Program-made: the position numbers and the translations under genes
Origin: Hoeflea sp. YIM 152468
GTDB lineage: Bacteria > Pseudomonadota > Alphaproteobacteria > Rhizobiales > Rhizobiaceae
Length of the DNA: 64,000 nt
Direction: 5' to 3'
Assembly: GCF_029210485.1 (NCBI RefSeq)
Contig: NZ_JARGET010000025.1
Span: 1 to 64,000, forward strand
Part shown: positions 36,551 to 45,890 of the stretch, one piece after another
Numbering within the stretch: the first letter of the stretch is position 1
Layout: every line of letters begins with the position of its first letter
Notes under the pieces: model-generated
What the model saw: only the letters and a program-made list of their open reading frames with translations
The model's database searches: none
What the model was told of the DNA's origin: nothing

Positions 36551-36958
36551 ATGCACCTGTCCTCCAGCCAAACCCGCCGGAGCAAAGCCGAACCGACGAT
36601 CGCGCTGATCAACATCGTTTTCCTGATGCTGATCTTCTTTCTTGTGGCTGCCCAGATCGCGCCGCCGCTTGAGCAGGGCGTCAAGCTGGTCTCGACAACG
36701 GACCTGGACAACCGCGAACCGCCGGACGCGCTGGTGGTGATGGCGGACGGGCTGATGACGTATCGCGGCGCCTCGGTCACACCGGCGCATTATGTAACCA
36801 TCAAGCAGGAAGCCGGCCCCGATGATCTCGACATCATCCGGCTGGTGCCGGACCGGGATCTCAGTGCGGTCAAACTCATTCAGATCAGCGCTGAACTGAA
36901 GGCCCTCGGGGCCGGCAAGATCATGCTGGTGACCGAGCAGGGGCTGGAGATGAAATGA
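36551..36958 (+). CDS. ExbD/TolR biopolymer transport protein (second copy)
   Basis: 135 residues with a single N-terminal helix. The usual Asp of the helix is replaced: the helix reads TIALINIVFLMLIFFLVAAQ, with Asn where the first copy has Asp20. ExbD pairs in which one partner lacks the Asp occur in haem-TonB operons of alphaproteobacteria, where the two may assemble into a mixed dimer. It overlaps tonB by four bases. Confidence 0.88.
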   Translation: MHLSSSQTRRSKAEPTIALINIVFLMLIFFLVAAQIAPPLEQGVKLVSTTDLDNREPPDALVVMADGLMTYRGASVTPAHYVTIKQEAGPDDLDIIRLVPDRDLSAVKLIQISAELKALGAGKIMLVTEQGLEMK

Positions 36959-37950
36959 CCGGTATGTCGAAACTGCGTCTGGCGGCACTCCTGGCCCTGT
37001 CGGGATCGGCCATTCTCCACGTTGCCGCGATGGCGATCGCGCCTTCGCGCCAGGCCCCTGTGCAGATCGAAGGCAGCCAGGCCACCGAGATGGCAGCGCT
37101 GGGCAGCAGCTTTGCCGATCTGGTCAGGGCGGGAGACAGGTTTGAACCTGCTGTCCCTGTCGAGCACTCGCGTCTTGTCGAGGCACAGCAACCGCCGCTT
37201 GAAACCGCAACCGGGTCCGTGCCGCCGCTCCAACCCAGCGTGACCGTTGCCGCGTCCAGTCCGGTGACCGCTCTGGCTGCGGCGCCAGCCTCTCCGGCGC
37301 CTGGTTTACCGGTACCGTTGACGAAGAATCCCGAAGCGGCACTGCCCGCGCTGATCCGGCCGGTCACGCCCAAATCCGTCCCGCCCGCGTCGACGCCGGT
37401 CAAACCGGTGCAAGCCGCCGACGAGCCGGACAAGCTATCGCCGGCCAAAGCGGCAAGAACGATCGAGCCGATCCAAGCGCCAGCGCCGGAGCCGGGTCTG
37501 CAACGGATACCCAAACCAAAACCAAAACCCGTTCGCAAACCGGCAAGGAATAAGCCGGACACGGGCCAGAAGGTCGCCAACGCGAAGATCGACAGCAAAG
37601 CCGGATCGCACGAAGGCCGGGCATCGGCAAAGGCCGCACCCGGCGGCAAGGCCAGGTCAACATCGAAAACCGGCGCCACCGGAAATGCTGCTGCCGCGAA
37701 TTACCCGGGCAAGGTGTATGCAAGGATTGCCCGAACCCGCCAGACAAATTCCGGAGGCCGCGGTGTTGCCTATGTCCGCTTCAAGGTGGCATCAAGCGGC
37801 AAGGCATCGTCGGTTTCGGTGTCACGAAGTTCCGGCAACTCACGCGTCGACCGCGCCGCCATCGCCCACATCAAGCGGGCCTCACCCTTCCCCAAGCCTC
37901 CCGCGGGTGCTCAAACCAGCTTTGTCATTCCCGTCGAGTTCCGGAGATAG
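36955..37950 (+). CDS. tonB: Energy transducer TonB
   Basis: 331 residues: an N-terminal anchor helix (LAALLALSGSAILHVAAMAI), a long Pro/Ala/Lys-rich spacer (about 40-240, with PKPKPKPVRKPARNK near 182) and a C-terminal TonB domain beginning YPGKVYARIARTRQ and ending FVIPVEFRR. It spans the periplasm to pull open the haem receptor plug. ATGA overlap with the second ExbD. It closes the exb-tonB part of the operon. Confidence 0.93.
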   Translation: MTGMSKLRLAALLALSGSAILHVAAMAIAPSRQAPVQIEGSQATEMAALGSSFADLVRAGDRFEPAVPVEHSRLVEAQQPPLETATGSVPPLQPSVTVAASSPVTALAAAPASPAPGLPVPLTKNPEAALPALIRPVTPKSVPPASTPVKPVQAADEPDKLSPAKAARTIEPIQAPAPEPGLQRIPKPKPKPVRKPARNKPDTGQKVANAKIDSKAGSHEGRASAKAAPGGKARSTSKTGATGNAAAANYPGKVYARIARTRQTNSGGRGVAYVRFKVASSGKASSVSVSRSSGNSRVDRAAIAHIKRASPFPKPPAGAQTSFVIPVEFRR

Positions 37951-38061
37951 TCAGGTGATCGCGATCCAGACACCCGCTCCGGGCGGCGGGCACCCCAAAA
38001 CTGCAGGGCGATCAAACCCGCAGAAGTTAAACCTCAAACCGTAAACCCAGGAGACACCACC

Positions 38062-38376
38062 ATGTACATCGCCATGAACCGCTTCATCGTCAACGAAGGC
38101 CACGAGACGGCGTTTGAGAACCTCTGGCGCAATCGGAATTCCAGCCTCAAGCAAATGCCAGGCTTCGAGACCTTCCATCTGCTGAAAGGGCCGCGCAACG
38201 AAGAAACCCGGCAGACGCTTTATGCGTCACACACGGTCTGGCAGTCGCACCAGCATTTCCTTGACTGGACCAGGTCTGAAAGCTTCCGCAATTCCCACAG
38301 GAATGCGGGCTCCAACAAGGGCATGTATGCCGGGCACCCGACATTCGAAGGTTTCACCGCAATCCTGGACGCATAA
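38062..38376 (+). CDS. Haem-degrading monooxygenase, HmuQ/HmuD (IsdG-like) family
   Basis: 104 residues of the antibiotic biosynthesis monooxygenase fold. The IsdG-type catalytic triad can be placed as Asn6 (AMNRF), Trp69 (FLDWTRS) and His79 (RNSHRN). The enzyme opens the haem ring in the cytoplasm to free iron. A GGAGA site precedes the ATG. It is 111 bases downstream of tonB and the end of the haem island, complementing HmuS. Confidence 0.88.
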   Translation: MYIAMNRFIVNEGHETAFENLWRNRNSSLKQMPGFETFHLLKGPRNEETRQTLYASHTVWQSHQHFLDWTRSESFRNSHRNAGSNKGMYAGHPTFEGFTAILDA

Positions 38377-38406
38377 GGACAAGGTCTCCTGATCCGAGAC
38401 GGCATA

Positions 38407-38439
38407 ACCCCGCCGCAAGATGGCCGCATGCGGCGGGGT
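38407..38439. terminator. Bidirectional terminator-like hairpin
   Basis: An eleven-base perfect stem (ACCCCGCCGCA against TGCGGCGGGGT) with an eleven-base loop between the convergent haem monooxygenase and FGGY kinase genes. There is no T-tract. Confidence 0.6.
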
Positions 38440-38477
38440 GGGAAGCAAACCGGCTCAGCAACGATCGGCAAGCCTCG

Positions 38478-40112
38478 TCAGGCGGTGTCCGCAGCCGTTC
38501 TTGCAACCGCCTGCAACTGTTCGAATATGTCGAACCGGGCGTGGTGAAAGTCGCGAACAGCCCCTGTCTGCGGTTGATAGCGCGATGAAAAGGATGACAT
38601 CCGGGCCATCGCCTTGTGAATATCGTCATGAATTCCAGCGGCAACACTTCCCAGAATTGCCGCCCCGAGAAGAACGGGTTCTTCGGTTGCAGGCGCAGCA
38701 ATCTCGACCCCTGTTGCATCGGCCAGCAACTGCCGGACCAGATCACTGCGGCCCGCGCCGCCGCTGATGACGATGCGGTCCACCTTGGCTCCCGCCCTGG
38801 CTTGCGCATCGATGATCTGGCGCAAGCCATAGGCAATGCCGCACAGGCCGGCGATGTAAAGCGCTACGAGGCTGTCGATGTCTCGTTCCATCCCCAGGCC
38901 GGCAATGACCGCGCGGGTTTTCGGATCTGCATGCGGCGCCCGGTTGCCCAGGAATTCCGGCACCACATGGACGGAGCCAGCCAGTGCGCCCGCATTGGAA
39001 CTGCCATTCAACATGGCGTCGGCGCGCTGCGCCAGCCAGGCCGGCAGGGACAGCTCCTCGCGCGCAGCTTCCGCCTGGGCTTCCGCAGCATGGGGATGAA
39101 AATCAAGCAGTTGGTCGATGGCTGCCCCGGCCGCGGACTGGCCGCCCTCATTGAGCCAAAGGCCCGGGACCATCGCGGAAAAATACGGCCCCCATACGCC
39201 CGGCACGAAGACCGGTTCGCGGGTGGTGGTCATGGTGCATGAGGACGTTCCGAACACATAGGCGAGATTGGCCTCGGCGCCGCCGCCTCCCTCTGCCCCG
39301 ACAGATCCGATACCACCTGCATGGGCGTCGATCAGGCCAGCCGCCACGGGCGTTCCGGGCAGAAGCCCCAGATCGTTTGCAGCCTGATTGGTCAGGCCCG
39401 ACCCCAGCGATGAGCCGGCGGCAACCACATTCGTGCCTATGCGCTCAAAGCCCTCGTCAACCAGCTCCTGCAGTCCGATGGCGTTGAAATAGTCAGGATC
39501 CCATCTGTTTTCATGCGCCAGATAGGTCCATTTGCAGGTCAATGTGCAGATCGACCGGGAGAGATCGCCCGAGGCTCTCCAGGTCAGATAATCGGTCAGA
39601 TCCATGAATTGCCAGGCCTTGGCGAAAATGTCCGGACGGTTCTCCTTGAGCCACAGCAGTTTCGGCGTTTCCATCTCGGGCGAAATCTGGCCGCCCACAT
39701 AGGCGAGGACCTTGTGGCCACTCGCATTTATGCGTTCGGCCTGCTTTACCGCCCGATGGTCCATCCACAGCATGATATTGCGATCAGGCTGTTTCGGGTT
39801 TCCCACAGGCAGGGGTGTGCCGTTCTCGCCGAGCACCACCAGTGAACATGTGGCATCAAAACCTACGCCGCGAATTTGTTCTGGCGCCACACCTGCTGCG
39901 GCCACCGCACCGCGCACCGACGTTAGAACTGCCTGCCAGATGTCTTCGCTCGATTGCTCGACCACATCGGCGCCTTCACGGTAAATCGGCACTGGAGATT
40001 TTTCGGTACCAACCAAGCGTCCGTCTGTCGTGAAGACACCTGCGCGGGCGCTCCCTGTCCCCACATCTATTCCAAGTACATAACCGCCTGAGCCATTGTC
40101 CAATTTGGTCAT
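38478..40112 (-). CDS. FGGY-family carbohydrate kinase, probable D-ribulokinase
   Basis: 544 residues. The N-terminal phosphate loop is GIDVGTGSARAGVFTTDG (about 11-28) and the C-terminal ATP site is VISGGAGRSDLVRQLLAD (about 435). Length and motifs fit the ribulokinase branch of the FGGY family. It would phosphorylate the ketose made by the neighbouring polyol dehydrogenase. GGAGG stands just before ATG 40112. It is the last gene of the operon. Confidence 0.88.
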   Translation of the reverse strand: MTKLDNGSGGYVLGIDVGTGSARAGVFTTDGRLVGTEKSPVPIYREGADVVEQSSEDIWQAVLTSVRGAVAAAGVAPEQIRGVGFDATCSLVVLGENGTPLPVGNPKQPDRNIMLWMDHRAVKQAERINASGHKVLAYVGGQISPEMETPKLLWLKENRPDIFAKAWQFMDLTDYLTWRASGDLSRSICTLTCKWTYLAHENRWDPDYFNAIGLQELVDEGFERIGTNVVAAGSSLGSGLTNQAANDLGLLPGTPVAAGLIDAHAGGIGSVGAEGGGGAEANLAYVFGTSSCTMTTTREPVFVPGVWGPYFSAMVPGLWLNEGGQSAAGAAIDQLLDFHPHAAEAQAEAAREELSLPAWLAQRADAMLNGSSNAGALAGSVHVVPEFLGNRAPHADPKTRAVIAGLGMERDIDSLVALYIAGLCGIAYGLRQIIDAQARAGAKVDRIVISGGAGRSDLVRQLLADATGVEIAAPATEEPVLLGAAILGSVAAGIHDDIHKAMARMSSFSSRYQPQTGAVRDFHHARFDIFEQLQAVARTAADTA

Positions 40113-40137
40113 GGGTTCCCTCCAATGCTTGAACCGG

Positions 40138-40866
40138 TCACAGATCAACACTGTTTGGCAGAATCACCATGTCGCGGATCACGACACCGCGAGGACGCGT
40201 CAGCATGAACAAGACGGCTTCGGCAACTTCGCGCGGCTGCATCAGCGACCCATTGGCAAGCGCTTCTTCCATTTTTTCCTTGGGCCAGTCGTCAAGCAGA
40301 GCCGTGACGACTGGCCCGGGGAGGACGGCACCCATGCGGATGCCGTGTTGCGAAACCTGGCGGCGCGTGGCGTGAAGAAACGCCTGCACCGCAAATTTCG
40401 ACGCCGTGTAGATCGGTTCCCAGACCACCGGAACAACGCCCGCGACAGAGCTGGTAAATATGACATCACCGCTTTTGCGCGCAATCATGCCCGGCAAAAC
40501 GGCCTGCACACTTCGGAACGCCGCGTTGATGTTGAGATTGAGAACCCGGTCCCATTCGTCCGGATTTCCCTCCGCGGCAGCCCCGCCGACATAGGCGCCC
40601 GCATTGGCATGAAAGATATCGAGCGGGCCGACCAATGCTTCGATCTGCGGCGCCATCGCTGACACTGCGGGACCGTCGAGAAGATCGATCACGAGCGGTT
40701 TTGCAGTCTCGCCCAAATCTTCGCAGAGTTCGTTCAGCCGGTCTTTCGCCCGGTCGATCAGCACCACATGCGCACCTTCTTCTACCAGGATCCGGGCACA
40801 TTCGAGTCCGATCCCCGAGGCCGCACCGGTGATGGCTGCGGTTTTGTTTTCCATCTTTTTGTTCAT
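40138..40866 (-). CDS. Polyol dehydrogenase of the SDR family, ribitol 2-dehydrogenase-like
   Basis: 242 residues: cofactor motif TGAASGIG (about 14-21), NAGAYVGG near 89, catalytic Ser in TSSVAGVVP and YTASKFA for YxxxK. Sequence style and context fit ribitol 2-dehydrogenases, converting ribitol to D-ribulose with NAD+. The start at 40866 has AGGAGA upstream. It lies between the ABC permease and the FGGY kinase; together they form the standard route ribitol to D-ribulose to D-ribulose 5-phosphate. Xylitol or another pentitol cannot be excluded. Confidence 0.85.
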   Translation of the reverse strand: MNKKMENKTAAITGAASGIGLECARILVEEGAHVVLIDRAKDRLNELCEDLGETAKPLVIDLLDGPAVSAMAPQIEALVGPLDIFHANAGAYVGGAAAEGNPDEWDRVLNLNINAAFRSVQAVLPGMIARKSGDVIFTSSVAGVVPVVWEPIYTASKFAVQAFLHATRRQVSQHGIRMGAVLPGPVVTALLDDWPKEKMEEALANGSLMQPREVAEAVLFMLTRPRGVVIRDMVILPNSVDL

Positions 40867-40885
40867 TGCATTTTCTCCTGGGACC

Positions 40886-42133
40886 CTAGGCGCGACCGTG
40901 GCTTGCGCGCGACCGGCGTGCGAGCGAGTCAACGATGACCGCAATGGCAAGGACGGCACCTGTGATCATGTAGCGAAGTGACGAGCTCAGATTGAGCAGT
41001 GTCAGACCGTTGGAAATTGCCATGATGACGAGAACACCCAACAAGGCAGACCAGGCCGACCCGCGCCCACCGAACAGTGACGTGCCGCCGATCACCGCCG
41101 CAGCGATCGCATTGAGGTTGACGTCACCGGTCCCGGCCTGCTGGCTGGCAGACGCAAGGCGGGCGGCGGCGAACACGCCTCCCAGGGCCGCCAAGGTCGA
41201 ACACACCACGAAGGCCGACAGCCGGATGCGCTGGACGTTGATCCCCGAGCGGCGGGCGGCTTCGGCATTCCCGCCCACGGCAAACATCGACCGGCCCCAT
41301 TGGGTCCGGGTCAGGGCGTAATCAAGCATCATGACGAAAAGCACGAAAACGCCGAACATCCAGGGCACGCCGCGCCCCTGCTCCAAATAGAACACTGCCA
41401 GGACCAGCGCGGCTGTCAGAGATGCGGCCTTGACGACCGTCACACTCATCCCGGAAGAGGAGAGGTTGGCCGCAGTTCGTCGTTGATTGGTGCGGATGCC
41501 GCCAATCACCATCAGCGCGCCGGGAATGACGGCAACCAGATAGGAGAGCCATGCCGGCATGATCATGATCTGTCCGAACCGCACGAGCGCCGAGGTGAAG
41601 GGCATATTGATCGATCCGGTCGGCCCCAGAATATAGAGTTGCATTCCCAGGAGCGCCAGCAGCCCTGCCAGGGTTGCCACGAAACTTGGCATCTCGAAGC
41701 GGTTGCGCAAAAAGCCGTACACGAGCCCGACCACCGCGCCAGAGAGCAGCACGGCAAGGATCGTGGCAGGCAAGGGAATGCCCATATTGATCCAGAGCAC
41801 ACCGGTAATGGCGGAGGCAAGACCGCTCATCGAGCCGATCGACAGGTCGATCTCTCCAAGCAAGAGAACGCAGACGACGCCGAGCGAAATGAAGCCCACG
41901 GCTGCTGCATCAAACAGCAGGTTCACAAGGTTGTTGGGTGCAAGAAAGATCGGGTTGAGGGTGCTGAAAACCACCGAAATCAGCAGCAGACCGACGACGA
42001 CCGGCAGCATTCCAAGATCACCCGAGCGAACCCGGTCGGTAAAGCCGCGCAGTGCACCTGACAGGCCCGCGTCATGGCGCAGGCGCGTGTCGGCGCGATC
42101 AAGTTGCGGAGTGGATTGGGTTTCCTGTGTCAT
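40886..42133 (-). CDS. Sugar ABC transporter permease, RbsC/XylH type
   Basis: 415 residues with about ten membrane segments. It is longer than RbsC and closer to XylH in size. Conserved blocks are [20 protein letters not shown] near 92 and [20 protein letters not shown] near 350. It forms the membrane channel with the ATPase encoded directly upstream, whose stop overlaps its start by four bases. Confidence 0.9.
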   Translation of the reverse strand: MTQETQSTPQLDRADTRLRHDAGLSGALRGFTDRVRSGDLGMLPVVVGLLLISVVFSTLNPIFLAPNNLVNLLFDAAAVGFISLGVVCVLLLGEIDLSIGSMSGLASAITGVLWINMGIPLPATILAVLLSGAVVGLVYGFLRNRFEMPSFVATLAGLLALLGMQLYILGPTGSINMPFTSALVRFGQIMIMPAWLSYLVAVIPGALMVIGGIRTNQRRTAANLSSSGMSVTVVKAASLTAALVLAVFYLEQGRGVPWMFGVFVLFVMMLDYALTRTQWGRSMFAVGGNAEAARRSGINVQRIRLSAFVVCSTLAALGGVFAAARLASASQQAGTGDVNLNAIAAAVIGGTSLFGGRGSAWSALLGVLVIMAISNGLTLLNLSSSLRYMITGAVLAIAVIVDSLARRSRASHGRA

Positions 42134-42936
42134 TGGTTTTCACTCACGGGCTCTAGTTGGCGGGCTGCACGGCGCGAGACCGAGTTTTCGCTGGCGCCGG
42201 TAATGGCCGCCACGAGATCCTGATGCGATGTCTCGGCGGTGAAGACGCCATTGTTTTTCCCCAGCCGCAACACGACGACGCGGTCTGCGACAGCGCGGAC
42301 ATCTTCCATATTGTGCGAAATCAGAATGACGCCATGACCGCGATCACGGACCCGCTCGATCAGATTGAGGACCTCTGCGGTCTGCGCCACACCCAGTGCT
42401 GCAGTCGGTTCGTCCAGCATGATGATTTTGGGATCCAGCAGCAACGAGCGCGCGATCGCCACCGTCTGCCGCTGGCCACCCGAAAGAGAGGCGATCGGCT
42501 CGCGCACTGACGGGATGCGGGCTGCCAGTTCCTTCAGCAGCGTCCAGGCGCGGACTTCCATTTGCACCTCGTCCATGCGCCACGGCGAAATTTCATGGCC
42601 GAGAAAGAGGTTGGCAACAACATCGAGGTTCTCACACAGCGCCAGATCCTGGAAAACCGTGGCAATGCCCATCTCCAGCGCTTTGCCGGGCGTATCCAGC
42701 GTCACCGGCTTTCCGAGATACTCGATGGTGCCGGAGGTCGGTTGGTGCACACCGGCCAGTACCTTGACCAGCGTCGACTTGCCCGCGCCGTTGTCTCCCA
42801 CCAGAGCGACAACCTCACCTGAATGGACATCGAGTTCGATGTCTTCCAACGCAGTCACGGCACCGAATTGCTTGCCAATACCCCGCAGGCGAAGAATCGG
42901 CTCTCCACGGTCCGGGCCGGTCTGTTGCTGTGTCAT
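42130..42936 (-). CDS. Sugar ABC transporter ATP-binding protein
   Basis: 268 residues, a single ABC domain: Walker A GDNGAGKST (about 47-55), signature LSGGQRQTVAIARSL, Walker B IIMLDEPTAALG and ISHNMEDV as the H-loop. Ribose-type systems usually have a fused double ATPase of about 500 residues; this is the single-domain type found in some alphaproteobacterial polyol or fructose systems (FrcA-like). It drives uptake with the permease and binding protein. Confidence 0.9.
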   Translation of the reverse strand: MTQQQTGPDRGEPILRLRGIGKQFGAVTALEDIELDVHSGEVVALVGDNGAGKSTLVKVLAGVHQPTSGTIEYLGKPVTLDTPGKALEMGIATVFQDLALCENLDVVANLFLGHEISPWRMDEVQMEVRAWTLLKELAARIPSVREPIASLSGGQRQTVAIARSLLLDPKIIMLDEPTAALGVAQTAEVLNLIERVRDRGHGVILISHNMEDVRAVADRVVVLRLGKNNGVFTAETSHQDLVAAITGASENSVSRRAARQLEPVSENQ

Positions 42937-42961
42937 GACGTTCCTCTCCCAAAGAATGGTT

Positions 42962-42988
42962 GCGTGGCGCCATCTTCAGGCGCCACGC
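42962..42988 (-). terminator. Intercistronic hairpin after the binding-protein gene
   Basis: A perfect ten-base stem (GCGTGGCGCC against GGCGCCACGC) with a seven-base loop between the binding-protein and ATPase genes, without a T-tract. The same arrangement is seen at 8207 and 18340. Confidence 0.7.
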
Positions 42989-43000
42989 ATGAGCTCCAAT

Positions 43001-44038
43001 TTATTTGATGTCGAGAGCGGCGCAAGCGTCGGCATATTCGGCCGTGCAGACTTCGGCAACGGTCTGGATGCCCGCGTCGAAGATCTCCGCCTTGATGTTC
43101 TCCTTGGTCACCACGGCCGGCACAAACAGCTTGGACGGCGTGTTGTACAGGGTCGTGCTGGCTTCGGGGGTTTCACCCTTGAGCAGCATCACGGCAATCT
43201 CGGCAGCCGCAGCGGCGACGATTTCAGACGGCTTGGAAATCGTGTTGTACTGGTCGCCGGCAATGATCAGCTGCAGTGCGGCAATGGTCGCGTCGTTGCC
43301 GGTGACGGGCGGAAGCGGATCCACACCCGCAGCCTTCAGAGCTGCAATTGCGCCACCGCCGGTTCCGTCGTTGGCTGCAACGATACCCTTGATGTCGGTG
43401 CCAAAACGGGTGATCTGACCAGCAGTCCACTCCTGTGCCCTGGGCGGGGCCCAATCGGGTGTGTCGAACTCGGACAAGGTCTTGTAGGGCGACGCATCTA
43501 GCGCGCGATCAATCCCGTCACGGATCAGGCCGGCTGCCGCATCGGTGGGCGAACCGTTGATTTGAAGAACCCCTGCGCCTTCCGGCACACCCTCGGCCTG
43601 CAGATGCTCGACCAGTGACTGTGCAATGGCGTAGCCGATGCCTTCATTGTCGAACGACACATAGAAGTCCGCCGGCGAGTCCGGGATCGGACGGTCGTAA
43701 GCGATAACCTTGACATCCTGGGAGTGGGCGATCTGCACCAGCGCAGCGGCGGCAGCCGAATCCACCGGGTCAAGAACGACCACGCTCGCACCCTGGGTGA
43801 TGACTGAGTTGAACTGCTGCTGCTGAAGCGCAACATCGGCGTTGCCGTTCTGGTAGATCAATGTGCAGTCCGGGCATGCCTTGGCCATGGCCGCCTGAAA
43901 GCCGGGCCAATCGTGCTCTTCGTAACGTGTCGAAGCCTGATCGGGCATAAGGAAAGCAACCGTCTGCGCATATACCGGCGTGGCGAACATGGCCGCGACG
44001 AGCGTCGATGCGGCCGCAAGCAAAGTGGTCCTGGTCAT
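43001..44038 (-). CDS. Sugar ABC transporter substrate-binding protein
   Basis: 345 residues with a Sec signal (cleaved near TPVYAQTV, about residue 25) and the type I periplasmic fold of ribose/xylose-binding proteins (VITQGASVVVLDPVDSAAA near 83; AANDGTGGGAIAALKAAG near 225). Two Cys pairs (CPDC near 53; CTAEYADAC near the end) are unusual and may form disulfides. GGAGG precedes ATG 44038. It is the first gene of the operon, divergent from the LacI regulator; the ligand is probably ribitol or a related pentitol. Confidence 0.9.
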   Translation of the reverse strand: MTRTTLLAAASTLVAAMFATPVYAQTVAFLMPDQASTRYEEHDWPGFQAAMAKACPDCTLIYQNGNADVALQQQQFNSVITQGASVVVLDPVDSAAAAALVQIAHSQDVKVIAYDRPIPDSPADFYVSFDNEGIGYAIAQSLVEHLQAEGVPEGAGVLQINGSPTDAAAGLIRDGIDRALDASPYKTLSEFDTPDWAPPRAQEWTAGQITRFGTDIKGIVAANDGTGGGAIAALKAAGVDPLPPVTGNDATIAALQLIIAGDQYNTISKPSEIVAAAAAEIAVMLLKGETPEASTTLYNTPSKLFVPAVVTKENIKAEIFDAGIQTVAEVCTAEYADACAALDIK

Positions 44039-44180
44039 GTGAATTTTCCTCCAAAAACATGTGAGCGAATCTTGTGCGGAGGACGGATGACAAAGGCGAT
44101 GCCGCAGCTCTGACCGCCCGTCGGAACGGGTTGCTGCGGCTCGCATTGATGTCCTCCCCCGCACATATTCAGGTGCGCAA

Positions 44181-44222
44181 TCGAATGAACAGCGTGCTCA
44201 TTCGATTGAGCAAACATTGCTC
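44181..44222. promoter_or_regulatory. Two palindromes in the divergent LacI/transporter control region
   Basis: TCGAATGA-N9-TCATTCGA (44181-44205, perfect eight-base arms) and GAGCAA-ACA-TTGCTC (44208-44222, perfect six-base arms) lie almost touching, midway between the transporter operon and the regulator gene. They are the probable LacI-family operators. Confidence 0.6.
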
Positions 44223-44291
44223 CATCGATTTATCTGAGTCAAGATGCATTTCCAAACCGCCGGTAAACAGCGTCAGGCCGAGAAGGACGAG

Positions 44292-45290
44292 ATGGATAAA
44301 TATACAAAAAGAACAACAATTTACGATCTTGCGACGCTGGCCGGCGCCTCTCCGAGCGCGGTCAGTTCCATCCTCAACGGGACCTGGAAGAAGCGAAGAA
44401 TCGGCCAGAAGCTGGCTGATCGCGTCATCCGGCTTGCGGAAGAACAGGGATACGCTGTCAATGTTCAGGCCAGTCTGCTGAGAAGGGAGCGGTCCAACAT
44501 TGTCGGGATGATCGTTCCAAAATACGACAACCGCTATTTTGGCAAGATTGCAGAGCAATTCGAACAGGTCGCGCGCGAGCACGAGCTTTTTCCGGTCATC
44601 ACCTGCACACAGCGCGATCCGGAACTGGAATTCGAAGCCGCCAAGGAACTCGTTTCATACCGGGCTGAATGCGTTATCTCGACCGGCGCAACCGACCCGG
44701 ATCGCATATCCGCGTTTTGTCGGGCATCGGGCGTGCAATCGATCAATCTGGATTTGCCGGGCAGCGACGCGCCTTCGGTGATCTCGGACAACTACACCGC
44801 GGCCCGAGATCTGACCGATCTCATTCTTGATCGTTGTGAGAAGGACCTGGGCTGGAGCGGCCCCTTGAAATTCCTCGGTGGCCGATTGACCGACCACAAT
44901 ACGGCTGCGCGCCTCGAAGGCTTTCTGGCGGCCCAGAGCGCCCGCGGCATTTCGGTTCCCGATGCGTATATCATGGCATCCGGCTACTCAGCCGAGAAAG
45001 CAGCGCAAGCCCTCGCAGGCTTCGTGCCCGATGGCCCTTCCGGCCTGTTCGTCAACTCGACCATTTCGCTTGAGGGCGTTGTCCGCTGGCACAGCGAACT
45101 GGCGACTGGCGCCGGCTGGATAAGATATGGCTGTTTTGACTGGGACCCGTTCGGCTCGTTCCTCCCGGGCAATGTCGGAATGGTCGAACAGGATGTCACC
45201 GCCATGCTGGACACTGCCTTCGCGCTGATCGGCACGCAAACCGAATCGAAGGAACGAATATTGATCCCCTGCATCCTTCGGGCTTTCTAG
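44292..45290 (+). CDS. LacI family transcriptional regulator
   Basis: 332 residues. The N-terminal helix-turn-helix is TIYDLATLAGASPSAVSSIL (about residues 9-28) with the hinge helix near 50-60, followed by a periplasmic-binding-like ligand domain (NIVGMIVPKYDNRYFGKIAE onward). AAGGA precedes the ATG at 44292. It diverges from the pentitol transporter operon and should repress it in the absence of the sugar alcohol; the two palindromes between them fit. It is the last chromosomal-type gene before the metal island. Confidence 0.9.
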   Translation: MDKYTKRTTIYDLATLAGASPSAVSSILNGTWKKRRIGQKLADRVIRLAEEQGYAVNVQASLLRRERSNIVGMIVPKYDNRYFGKIAEQFEQVAREHELFPVITCTQRDPELEFEAAKELVSYRAECVISTGATDPDRISAFCRASGVQSINLDLPGSDAPSVISDNYTAARDLTDLILDRCEKDLGWSGPLKFLGGRLTDHNTAARLEGFLAAQSARGISVPDAYIMASGYSAEKAAQALAGFVPDGPSGLFVNSTISLEGVVRWHSELATGAGWIRYGCFDWDPFGSFLPGNVGMVEQDVTAMLDTAFALIGTQTESKERILIPCILRAF

Positions 45291-45372
45291 ATTTCCGATC
45301 CCCGAGTCTGAGCCGCTGATTGCCACCGAAATCAAGAATTATTTCATAAAATCAGATTTTTAAGAAAACAAA

Positions 45373-45390
45373 TGGCGGAGGGGATGGGTC
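45373..45390 (-). other. Candidate attachment site: 3' end of a tRNA-Ser-like sequence
   Basis: On the minus strand GACCCATCCCCTCCGCCA ends in CCA, with a seven-base acceptor-like strand CCCCTCC and discriminator G, then TTTGTTTTC as in a tRNA terminator. The T-arm does not fold further, so only the last 15-18 bases look tRNA-derived. This is what an island inserted in a tRNA 3' end leaves behind. It marks the change from sugar genes to metal genes. Covariance search was not possible. Confidence 0.35.
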
Positions 45391-45548
45391 TGACGTCCAA
45401 CCTTCTCCAGTATAAGTCATTGATTTTATTTGATGCGCACAGCTGCTACGCTGGAAGAGCGGGAGTCCGTCCGCAAAGGTTGGCTCTATCGTGATGTCGG
45501 CAACGATGAGCGGCAGTCGGCTGCCTTGATCTTGGAGAGCACCCCCGA

Positions 45549-45890
45549 TCATCCACCAGCCGCCCTCGGCGCCAACAGGATGACGGCCGCACCGGCGAGG
45601 CAGATTGCGGCACCTGTCAGGTCCCAAGTGTCCGGGCGCTGCTTCTCGATGAGCCACAGCCAGAGGAGCGAGGCTGCGATATAGACCCCGCCATAAGCTG
45701 CGTAGGCCCGCCCCGCAAAATCGGAGGGGGCAAGGGTCAGGAGCCAAGCGAAGACGGCCAGGCTCAGGAGGCCGGGGACCAGCCAGAGCGCGCTCGCGCC
45801 TTGCCGCATCCATGCCCAGACCGCAAAGCAGCCCGCAATCTCGGCCAGAGCGGCACCGATGTAGATGGCGAGGGTGCCGGGTGCGTTCAC
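45549..45890 (-). CDS. YnfA/UPF0060 family small membrane protein
   Basis: 113 residues with four membrane helices and the family pattern [19 protein letters not shown] (about 8-26) and [20 protein letters not shown]. The family resembles small multidrug-resistance exporters. The start is the GTG at 45890, overlapping the MerR stop (GTGA). Cotranscription with a metal-type MerR regulator is common for such exporters in resistance islands. Confidence 0.88.
   Translation of the reverse strand: MNAPGTLAIYIGAALAEIAGCFAVWAWMRQGASALWLVPGLLSLAVFAWLLTLAPSDFAGRAYAAYGGVYIAASLLWLWLIEKQRPDTWDLTGAAICLAGAAVILLAPRAAGG

Noticed and set aside
37200-37560. Low-complexity Pro/Ala/Lys repeat in tonB considered as a DNA repeat array
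   Set aside because: It is the normal extended periplasmic spacer of TonB, without regular DNA units.
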